A stretch of 64,000 bases of DNA, taken from NCBI GenBank assembly GCA_037043455.1, contig JAWPHD010001324.1, forward strand, positions 62,001 through 126,000. The letters are read 5' to 3'. How positions within the stretch are numbered: the first letter of the stretch is position 1; every line of letters begins with the position of its first letter. The notes under the pieces are model-generated. The model saw only the letters and a list, made by a program, of their open reading frames with translations. It did not search any database and was not told the origin of the DNA. The DNA is from Cyrtodaria siliqua. Taxonomy: Eukaryota; Mollusca; Bivalvia; Adapedonta; Hiatellidae. Position numbers and translations under genes: made by a program. This document shows positions 55,480-64,000 of this stretch, piece after piece.

Positions 55480-56583
55480 TAGCTCGACTGATCAGAGATC
55501 AGCAGAGCTTATGCCGTGGTGCGGCATCCGTCGTCCGTCTGTCTGTCTGTCCGTAAACTTTTAATTGTAGCGACCACTCCTCCGAAACTACTGGATGGAT
55601 ATTCATGAAACTTTACAGAAATGTTGCCCATGAAGTCTAGTTGATCCTAGCAAAAATTCATGTTGATGTGAAATCCAAGAAGGCCGCCAAAGCTAAAAAT
55701 AGATTTTTAAAATACAAGTTCTTCTTGAAAACTATAAGTGATATTGATATGGGACTTTTTCTAAAATGATCAGCATGACATGACGTTGGTCCTTGTCGAA
55801 AATCGTTTTGATTCGACGTTAAACATGGCTGCCAGCGGCCATCTTTGTTATTTAGTAAAAACTTGTAGCGACTACTCCTCTAAAACTACTTGACAGATTT
55901 CCATGAAACTTCACAAGAATGTTGCTCTTGATGTCTAAATGATCCTAGCAACATTTCAGGTTGGTCGGAAATTCATGATGGCGCCACAGCTAAAAATAGA
56001 TTTTCAAAAAACAAGTTTGTAGCGAGTACTTTTTGAAAACTATAAGTGATATTGATATGGGACTTTTTCTAAAATGATCAGTATAGAATGATGTTGATCC
56101 TTGTCGAAAATTATTTTGATTCCACGTTAAACATGGCCGCCAGTGGACATCTTTGTTTACATAGAGTTATATTATGAAAACTTGTAGCGACTACTCCTCT
56201 GAAACTACTTGACGGATTTTCATGAAACTTCAAAGGAATGTTGCTCTTGATGTCTAATTGATCCTAGAAAAATTTCAGGTCGGCCGGAAATTCAAGATGG
56301 CAACAATGGCTAAAAATAGATTTTCAAAATACAAGTTTGTAGCGACTACTTCTTGAAAACTATAAGTGATACTGATATGGGACTTTTTCTAAAATGATCA
56401 GTATGACATGATGTTGATCCTTGTCAAAAATTATTTTGATGCGACGTTAAAATGGCCGACAGTGGCCATCTTTGTTTACATAGAGTTATATAATGAAAAC
56501 TTGATTTTCATGAAACTTCACAGGAATGCTAATCTAGCTATCAAAAACCTATCAGAAGAGCTTCAAGGTCATTGACCTCTTGT
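55480..56583 (+). mobile_element. Tandem-core element, family A, complete
   Basis: The head TAGCTCGACTGATCAGAG with microsatellite, core units, and a tail with AGAAGAGCTTCAAGGTCATT then a terminal CTCTTGT at 56583. Confidence 0.8.
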
Positions 56584-58079
56584 TCTTATTATTTTTTTTA
56601 AGACCTTATACCAGTGTTCAAATTATTATATAAATAACACCATAATTAAAGTTGGATGTTGCATAAAACAAGTATATTGTTTGTGTTTGTTTCTTTGGTA
56701 CAATACACACATAAAGATATGCAGAGACGGGTACTCTGTCATCATAAAATATTGAGGATTCATGGAGAACTCGTCTTGGTGTCTGGGCCTCCGCTGTGAT
56801 TCGCCAATGTCGCAAATGAAGAAAGAAAAGTGGACTGGTTCACTAACTACATGAAAAACGTTCGCTGGCTGATTATAAAAACTGATAAAATTATCATAAC
56901 CAGTCGATTGGTCACGCTTGTATATTGTGGATCATTGATGCTTGCAAATAACATTTTGTAAACAAACTTTCTGACACTCTCTGAGAAGATAATTGATGCA
57001 ATTAAGTAATAATTATTTTTAAGACAACACAGCTTGATATCGGGTTTTAAGCTCTTATACAAACATCGGCGAGCGTGGCGGACGATCAAACAACGAAAAT
57101 GAATCTATGGTTGATGTTTGTTAATGAGTGTAGCAAACTTTGTCGGGTGTTGAAAATTAAAGAAATCGAAAGTGATTACTTGCTATTTTTAGAAATAAAT
57201 ACTATTAAAATAAAAGATGAGATCAGAACAATGGCCTTAATTGATTTAATTACCCTCGGCGTATGTTTCCTATATAACTAACGTCAAGATGTAAAACATT
57301 GCCAATACTGTAATAGCAAACATGGCTTGTAAACTGCCGCTAAATTTAGATTCTTGTTCGACTCCACCTTCTAAATTTGCCAAAATACGTCTGTTAGACC
57401 TAAATGAATCAATGCATATATGCCGTTTATTTTGAAAATGACTCCGTTATATGGTGAAAAAATGACTCTAACTTTGGCTCTTATTTCTCAAATGTGACTC
57501 CTTTTTTTCTCATTTTGCGAAAGTAGTTGCGAAAGAAAAAAAATACCCTGGGTGTAACTGTCGAGTGCATTGCGGTCGACAGTAGCTTATGTAAACAACA
57601 CATGATATTCGCAATAGATTGATCCGCTTCTCGCAAGTGCGCTCAATTTTTATTGGAAGTTAAAAAATAAAGGTATCATGTGATATGTATTCCGGGGAAA
57701 CCACTTCCAAAATAGTATATTTTGATCCATTGAAATCTTTCGAATCGTAGAACATTCATCACCTATCTTAGTTTTAAAATAATATTTAACCTTCGACATT
57801 ACAGACAAACATAATATTTGTAAGAATCAAGCTTATGGCTGGGCGAAATATGCTTTGAAAAAATATCCAGTAGGATGATAATATTGAATGCAAATGGCCG
57901 ACATTTTCTGTAATCGAAAGTGGGTCGCAGGTAAAACGCGTGTATAACATAATATTCAATTGATTTGGAACAAGTAAATTAAAACATATATCTTGAGATT
58001 TCTGTACGTTTTTGACTTTGTATGCTTGATTCTGATAAGAAAAGCGGAAACAGTCATTGCTAAGCGACGGGACTGGTAT
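56584..58079. other. Non-coding stretch between repeat arrays
   Basis: No exon with convincing splice sites was found. A 68-codon frame at 57075-57281 starts MADDQTTKMN but has no recognisable domain. This interval would be intronic if the exon joins proposed here are right. Confidence 0.4.
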
Positions 58080-58275
58080 CCAGATTTGTCCAGACTAATT
58101 CTCCTGATCCCTTGGCCGGATTTCAAAGAATCCTGGCAGGGATGATCAGTACCAAGCCTATTTGCGTATGTCATTGACATGTTCCGGTTGGAGGATGTTT
58201 GACAGAGTTTTGGCCCATTAAACAAACTTTATCTTTAGCCAGTAGAGCATTCACAGGCTCTCTTGGGCCTCTTGT
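58080..58275 (+). repeat. Family D unit with a family B type tail
   Basis: GATGATCAGTACCAAGCC and GTTCCGGTTGGAGGATG are followed by the tail GCCAGTAGAGCATTCACAGG, then CTCTTGGGCCTCTTGT, as in the element at 34333-36780. Confidence 0.65.
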
Positions 58276-58339
58276 TCATTAATTCTTTACTAATAAATAC
58301 TGATAAAGGTGATCCATTGGGAGCAACAAACACAATTAA

Positions 58340-58440
58340 GGGAATAAAGCAGCAGACTCGGTTTTATTGAGTCTGTTCATGAGAAGTAATGAAAGAAGCA
58401 ACACCTCTCACGTCCCATAGCACCATCAAACTGTTTATAG
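58340..58440 (-). repeat. Inverted copy of the 46452-46545 tail
   Basis: The complement shows GAGAGGTGTTGC and CATGAACAGACTCAATAAAA with the GAGTC partner, matching the tail of the element at 43990-46545. Confidence 0.7.
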
Positions 58441-58489
58441 TAATTAAGGCTGATACATTATTTGAAAACTTTACTTGACTAAAATGAGC

Positions 58490-58930
58490 AGAGTTATGTC
58501 CCTTGAATTTATTACGCTACATTTCATAACATTTGGCCTTGTGAACAATTCAGAGCCATCCTCTTACAGACTTAAGTCAAAACATGACAAGACACAATTA
58601 AACAACCTGTGGTGAACGCTGCCCTTCCATATCTGTACGTCTCGCTTTTCTTGTCTGGCGCATAACTACTTAGAAACTGGAATGAAACACCACATGGTAA
58701 CAGGGGCCAATGAAAGGAAGTGCAAATGGCAAGAAGCATAACTCTTTCATATTTATTTCCCTTTGTAATTTTATAATTCTTGTCCGGAGCATAACTTGAA
58801 AACTATAAATGGGACTGGAATCCACATAATGATAGAGAGCAAGATCACAAGAACCAAAACGCTATATCCTCATTCAAATTATTGCGTTTGTAATTTATGT
58901 AGAGCATAACTTGAAAAATGGAAAATACTT
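58490..58930 (+). repeat. Degenerate family E core units
   Basis: It contains GAGCATAACTTGAAAACTAT, AATGAAACACCACA and TTCTTGTCCGGAGCATAACT blocks, related to 33480-34260. Confidence 0.55.
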
Positions 58931-59117
58931 GAAGGGTCTTTACGAATATGAGATTTAAAATACCACTATACTAGTTACGCTTGATTATAGGTTGTGAGCA
59001 AGGAGTTAGAAATACTTGGATGTGAGAGACAAAAGGAGCATTGTAATCCTGATTCGGTTGATAATACAAGTAATAAAATTGTAATTTTATTTTGTTTTTT
59101 TTCCTTCACCATTTCAG

Positions 59118-59194
59118 AACGTAAGTTTGATGCCAACAAGCATTGTGGAGTGTTTGCAGGAGGCGAGATTTGTACCCGGTCTCTCACATGCAAG
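59118..59194 (+). CDS. ATXN7: Ataxin-7-like exon: first half of the SCA7 domain
   Basis: This 77-bp exon lies between a pyrimidine-rich acceptor (CTTCACCATTTCAG) and the donor AAG|GTATTT. It encodes RKFDANKHCGVFAGGEICTR then SLTCK. This is the hallmark of the SCA7 domain of ataxin-7 and its paralogues, subunits that anchor the histone H2B deubiquitinase module in the SAGA co-activator complex in the nucleus. Three of the four zinc ligands (Cys-x8-Cys-x5-Cys) are here; the fourth, His, is in the next exon. The first spacing is eight residues, shorter than the nine or ten usually described. The exon starts in phase 1 and ends in phase 0. Confidence 0.9.
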
Positions 59195-59259
59195 GTATTT
59201 ACACTTCTTTGTAACCACAAAAATTTGCATTGGTGCCACATTATAAGGTGTCCTGTAGA

Positions 59260-59380
59260 ATAATTTTCATGAAACTTCACAGAAATGTTGCCCATGATGT
59301 CTAGTTGATCCTAGCAGAAATTCGTGTTGATGTGAAATCCAAGATGGCCGCCAAAGCTCATTGACCTCTTGTTTTTTTAG
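59260..59380 (+). repeat. Family A fragment with tail
   Basis: One partial core unit (TTTTCATGAAACTTCACAGA, GTTGATCCTAGCAG) is joined to a short tail, TCATTGACCTCTTGT. The head of the next element follows at once. Confidence 0.7.
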
Positions 59381-59387
59381 CTCTGCT

Positions 59388-60780
59388 GGCCAACGGCCAG
59401 GCCAGCAGAGCTTATGGGATGGTGAGTTGTCAGTCGTCTGTCGTCCGTCCGTCAACTTTTATCTCGTTAAGACGATAGGGCCTTCATTTTTCATCCGATC
59501 TTGACCAAATTTTACCAGATTGTTAATATCAATGAAAGCTTGGACAAGTTCGAAAAACAGCCGGATTCACTATTAACACCAATTCTATATTCTATAACTT
59601 TATTTCTACATGCTACCAACTATAATGGTGAATTAATATTTACAACAGTTTATTAATAATGATAGTGTCTCTCTCACATAACTACTGATCTCTTGTTTCC
59701 ATCTAGCAAGTCAAGGTAAAAAGCCACGAAAAAAGGAAACCCTCCCTTTTTATAAGGTCCCTTCCAAATAAGGGGTTAGTATCGTCGTAAATATTAGCAT
59801 GCTAACTCATCAATCTTATAGCATCTACAAATAAGGAATGCTAACACATAAATCATGTAGCATTAGCATTAGCCCGAGTTAGCCCTGCATCTAGATTTAT
59901 GGTGCTAACCAAAGACAGACATAACGTCCTCAGTAACCAGGCTTGAATACTGGTAACTGTACAAAATTACAACAGTATCAATGAAAGCTTGGACAGATTC
60001 GAAAATCAGCCAGTTCGGACGAGTAACAGCGGAGTTGTGGCCCTAGATTTAGTTAAAAATGCTATATTTTGCCTCATTAAGACAATAGTGCATTCATTTT
60101 TCATCTGATCTTTACCAAATTTACCAAACCTCAACAGATTGTTAATATTAATGAAAGCATGGATAAGTTGAAAAACGAGCCAGATCGGACCAGTAACAGC
60201 GGAGTTATGACCCTTGATTTAGCTAAAAATGCTATTTTTTGCCTCGTTAAGACGATAGGGTCTTCATTGTTCATCTGATCTTTACCAGATTGTTAATGTC
60301 AACCAGCCAGATCGGACCAGTAACAGCGGAGTTATGGCCCTTGATTTCGTTAAAAATTCTATTTTTTACCTCCTTAAGACGATAGGACCTTCATTTTTCA
60401 TCCGATCTTTACCAGATTGTTAATGTCAATGAAAGCTCGGACAAGTTTGAAAACAGCGGAGCTATGGCCCTTGATTTTGTTAAAAATGCTATATTTTGCC
60501 TCAAGACAATAGGGCCTTAATTTTTCATCCAATCTTTACCAAACTTTATGGCCCTTGATTTTCTGAAATATGCTATATTTTGGCTTTGTTAACATGATAG
60601 GGCCTTCATTTTTCATCAGATCTCTATCAAACTTTACCAGATTGTTACTATCAGTTAAACCTTGGACAAGTTCAAAAACCAACCAAATCGGATTAGTAAC
60701 ACCGGAGTAATGGCCCTTGATTTAGTTAAAAAATGTTGTATTTTGCCTGCTTAAAACGAAAGGGCCTTCTTTAGCCGGAT
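59388..60780 (+). mobile_element. Tandem-core element, family C, with full head hairpin
   Basis: The head AGCTCTGCTGGCC...GGCCAGCAGAGCT with GTCTGTCGTCCGTCCGTC microsatellite starts at 59388. Family C units follow (TTCATTTTTCATCCGATCTT, CAGCGGAGTTATGGCCCTTG), interrupted at about 59590-59970 by unrelated sequence with three GCTAAC/TAGCATTAGC-type short repeats. The array grades into family D; no clear tail was found. Confidence 0.65.
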
Positions 60781-61538
60781 TTCAGTGAAACTTTGCAGCG
60801 ATGATTAGTACCAAGCCTAGTTGCACATGTCATCATTGTGTTGCGGTTGAATGATTTTGGCAGTGTTATGGGTCTTCAAAGGTTTTAATATACAAACTTT
60901 GTCCTGACTAGTTCTCCTGAACCCCTGGCCGGATTTAAAAGAAACCTTTTAGAGATGATCAGTTCCAGGTCTAGTTACAAGTGCATATCATCACTGTGTT
61001 CCCGTTCAATGATTTTTGGCAGAGTTATGGCCCTTTAAAGGTTTTTGTACACAAACTTTGTACTAGTTCTCCTGAACCCCTCGCTGGATTTCAACATAAC
61101 TTCAAGGATGATCAGTACCAAACCTAGTTGTGATATCATCATTGCGTTACGGTTTACAGATTTTTGGCAGAGTTATAGCCCTTTTGGTGGAGTTCTTTGA
61201 AAAGTTTTAATAACACAAACTTTGTTCGGACTAGTTCTCCTCAACCACCATTCGGCTTTCAACGAAACTTGGTTGCATATATCATTGTCTTGTTCTGGTT
61301 GAATGGTTTTTGGTGGAGTTACGGCCCTTTAAAGGTTTTAATACATAAGGTTTGTCCGGACTAATTCTCCTGATCAGCTGCCTGGATTTCCATGAAACTT
61401 GGTAGGGATGACCATTACCAAGCCTAGTTGCACATTTCTCCCTCTTGTTCCAGTTTAATGATTTTTGGCGGATTTATGGCCCTTTCTCCTGTAGGGGAGA
61501 TTAGTTTTCACTAAAAACGACCCCTAGTTCTAATTAAG
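60770..61538 (+). repeat. Tandem-core repeat family D, about four units and tail
   Basis: Units contain GATGATTAGTACCAAGCCTA, GGCAGAGTTATGGCCCTTTA and GTCCGGACTAATTCTCCTGA. The tail carries CTCCTGTAGGGGAG (a hairpin) and CACTAAAAACGACCCCTAG. Confidence 0.75.
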
Positions 61539-61658
61539 TATGGTTATTTAGGGACTCGAGGCACAACAATTATATCAAATAAGTTCTGACCGCCTGCTTA
61601 ACGGAGCCCCTCTAAACCTATTTGAGACAATTGTACCTGGAGTCCCTAAACAACCATA
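61539..61658. mobile_element. 120-bp foldback MITE
   Basis: TATGGTTATTTAGGGACTC at the left is inverted at the right (GAGTCCCTAAACAACCATA), with ACAA/TTGT also paired inside. The unit is non-coding. Confidence 0.65.
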
Positions 61659-61894
61659 CCAAAGGAGAACTGGACCGCTTTTTTAAATTGTTAGCATGGG
61701 TCTAGGGTTTATTAGTTTCTGTTTTGTTATCTGTCTTTAATATCCGATGTCTGCAAGTTGTCAGGTTGTGTGTGTGACAGTACGAGTACTGGGGTGGGGT
61801 CTCAATCCAGGTGGCATGGTGGGGAGGAGAGGGCTCTGTTCGGGACTGATGGACATTTTGAAATAAGTTCAATTTTAAACAATATGCATTTCAG

Positions 61895-62165
61895 GATCAC
61901 GCGTTGTCATTACGTCGTGCTGTACCGGGTCGAAAACTGCCCTTTGATGAACTGCTTCAGAATCACCGAAACGCCAAGCAAGATTACCTGGTAGCTAAAG
62001 AATTAAGCAAACAGGCTGCTACAGCCAGCATCAAAGTATGGCCGTTCAATAAATCATCAAAGAGCGTTACAGCAAAGTGCTCAGAGGAGAGTAAAGAAAG
62101 GCCTGTATCATTGTTCACACAAGACAAGGTACAGTCACATCAGAGATTGGCTACTCCAACTGAAG
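61895..62165 (+). CDS. ATXN7: Ataxin-7-like exon: second half of the SCA7 domain and linker
   Basis: This 271-bp exon lies between the acceptor ATATGCATTTCAG and the donor GAAG|GTAGGT. It continues the SCA7 domain in phase: DHALSLRRAVPGRKLPFDEL then LQNHRNAK. The His of DHA supplies the fourth zinc ligand (Cys-x2-His across the splice junction). The RRAVPGR and FDELL segments fit ataxin-7, ATXN7L1 and ATXN7L2 better than ATXN7L3. Beyond about residue 28 the peptide is a polar, Lys/Ser-rich linker with no domain. The exon ends in phase 1, so at least one more exon lies beyond the window. Confidence 0.9.
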
Positions 62166-62439
62166 GTAGGTGACACAAGCAATGTATTACATGCCACACT
62201 TTTTATACCCCGCTTTCATAGGAATCACGTTGTCCGTAAAATCACGGCTCGTAGCGTCCAATTACACATTTTTGTCCCGTCACGTATTAAATTTTCATTA
62301 CATGAAATTCCTCAAACACTTGAATGGGTTGTTCCCAAACTTCATATAAACATAACAAGTGATGATCTTGTGTCCATTATGTCATCACCAAAATTTAAGC
62401 CGGTATTCATCACCTTCAGTGATAGTTCTAGGTTTTCTT

Positions 62440-63560
62440 TTTGCTAATTAACCTTAGTTAACAATGAGATATTGGCATGAAACTATATGGATAGATAGCT
62501 TATATGAAGAGAAAGCTTGGGATTACATTTGGGTTCTCTGGGGCAAAGTCAAGGTCACTGTTACTGAAAATAGAAAAATGATTTCCGTTCAATAACTTCA
62601 GTTAGGAATTAGATATTGGCATGAAACTTTTTGGATATATATTTAGCTTATATGAAGAGGAAGCTTAACACATATTCATTACTTGAAATTCGTCAAATAC
62701 TTTTGAATGGGTTGTTCCCAAACTTCATATAAATATAACTGTTGATCTTATGTCCCTCGCCATCACCCTTGTTGATTGCTTAATTTATTACAGAATTATG
62801 GCCCTTTATATGCCAGGTTAAAATTTAAGCGAGGTATTCATCACCTTCAGTGATAGGTCTAAGTTTTGTTTCCGCTCAATAACTTTAGTTAGGAATGAGA
62901 TATTGGCATGAAACTATCTGGATAGGTAACTTATATGAAGAGAAAACTTTGGGTTGCATTTGGGGTCACTGGGACAAGGTCGATGTCACTAAAAAACAGT
63001 TTCCGTTCAATAACTTCAGTTAGGAATGAGATATTTGCATGCAACTTTCTGGATAGGTAGTTTCTATAAAAGGCATGCTTGGGAATGTATTTAGGATCAC
63101 TGGTGTCAAGGTCAAGGTCACTGTAACTAAAAGGAGAAAAATGGTTTCTGTTCAATAACTTCACTTAGGAATGAGACTTTGGCATGAAACTTTATGGATA
63201 GGTAGCTTATATGAAAAGGAACACGGGGTCACTGGATTCAAGGTCAAGGTCACTGGTACTAAAAATGGAAAATCGTTTACGTTCAATAACTTTAATTAGT
63301 AATGAGATATTGGCATAAAACGTTCTAGATAGGTAGCTTATATCAAAAGCAAGCTTGGGATTGCATTTGGTGTCACTTGGTAACCTGTTCAAGGTCAAGG
63401 TCACTGTTACTAAAAATAAAAAATAAAACTGTTTCCGCTCATAACTTCAGTTAGGAATGATATATTGGCCTGAAACTTTGTGGATAGGTAGCATATACGA
63501 AAAGGATGCTTGGGATTGCATTTGAGGTCATTTGGGTTAAGGTTACTGTTCCTAAAAGTA
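62440..63560 (+). repeat. Tandem-core repeat family H, about seven units
   Basis: Units of about 130-150 bp contain TTTCCGTTCAATAACTTCAG, TTAGGAATGAGATATTGGCA, a TGAAACTTTCTGGATAGGTA block and GGTCAAGGTCACTGTTACTA. The array lies in the intron after the second SCA7 exon. Confidence 0.8.
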
Positions 63561-64000
63561 GAAAAACGTTTTCAAAATATTTTCAGCCTTTGAATAGTTT
63601 CATAATTAGTCACATTTCCTTACTTAGAATTTGCTTTAAGTTTACGTCCAGTTTGTCAGTATATTATATATCATCTTTAATTTCTCTAAGTTAATGAAGA
63701 TTATACAAATGAAACAGAATGCAACATATATACAGAGAGCAAGCACATTACAACATGAATATTACATAATGCAACAAAATAAATGAGAACAAAATAAGTC
63801 GTTCATATTAAGTGAAAGAAATGAGATATTAACAATATCATATGCATTTATCTTATATCGACTTCTGCTTATAAATATCGGGTGTTGACAAGATCGGATG
63901 TATAAATACATACAATGTTTAAAGACATATTGCTGTCGCGACAAACAAAGTTTGTGAATCAGCACACGGTTAATTATAGCACATCCGTTGTTGAATTAAG
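63561..64000. other. Non-coding AT-rich end of window
   Basis: No feature recognised; probably intron of the ataxin-7-like gene. Confidence 0.4.

Noticed and set aside
57075..57281. 68-codon frame MADDQTTK... as a gene or exon
   Set aside because: No domain, no splice sites and no phase fit with the neighbouring exons.
59150..59200. tRNA B-box-like GGTACAAATCTCG on the minus strand
   Set aside because: The sequence is the SCA7 exon of the ataxin-7-like gene. There is no A-box or cloverleaf.

Overview
This window is animal nuclear DNA, most likely from a bivalve mollusc. It is AT-rich and intron-rich, has no operons, and is dominated by interspersed repeats. The main repeat type has a GC-rich hairpin head, a (CCGT/CTGT)n microsatellite, a core of roughly 130-165 bp tandem units and a short hairpin tail; this style of repeat is familiar from clam, mussel and oyster genomes. 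The species assignment is inference, because no mitochondrial or rRNA marker is present.

Host genes. Two genes can be supported. (1) An ataxin-7-like gene (SAGA deubiquitinase-module subunit family) lies on the + strand and is spread over at least 29 kb. The SCA7 zinc-binding domain is split over exons at 59118-59194 and 61895-62165. Upstream, phase-compatible exons are predicted at 48499-48582 and 49206-49292 (a tandemly duplicated exon pair), at 41112-41183 and, more doubtfully, at 33295-33440. The gene continues past the right edge of the window. (2) A 750-codon single-exon gene at 41246-43498 lies within that gene span on the same strand. It has an N-terminal domain resembling the viral-tegument/OTU-like cysteine peptidase fold, with the expected nucleophile apparently replaced by Ser. 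After this come eight degenerate 19-residue repeats and an acidic tail.

Layout. 1-2.2 kb: decayed Ty3/gypsy-type retroelement with integrase upstream of reverse transcriptase, then an LTR. 2.2-7.7 kb: dispersed and inverted repeats plus a second gypsy integrase relic on the minus strand. 7.7-13.7 kb: mostly non-coding, with one TIR element carrying a tRNA-like SINE fragment. 13.7-20.6 kb: foldback and TIR elements. 20.9-31 kb: a deep nest of transposons inside transposons. 31-40.3 kb: tandem-core elements and the first candidate exon. 41-43.6 kb: the single-exon gene. 44-46.5 kb: another tandem-core element. 47.1-51.2 kb: a tandem segmental duplication of about 700 bp that carries the duplicated exon; each copy was later hit by a different transposon. 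51.5-61.6 kb: tandem-core arrays, a tRNA-derived SINE and the first SCA7 exon. 61.9-64 kb: the second SCA7 exon and a further tandem array.

Many transposon boundaries are resolved to the base by target-site duplications, and several are supported by paralogous empty sites inside the window. Nearly all short ORFs in the window lie in repeats and are not called as genes.
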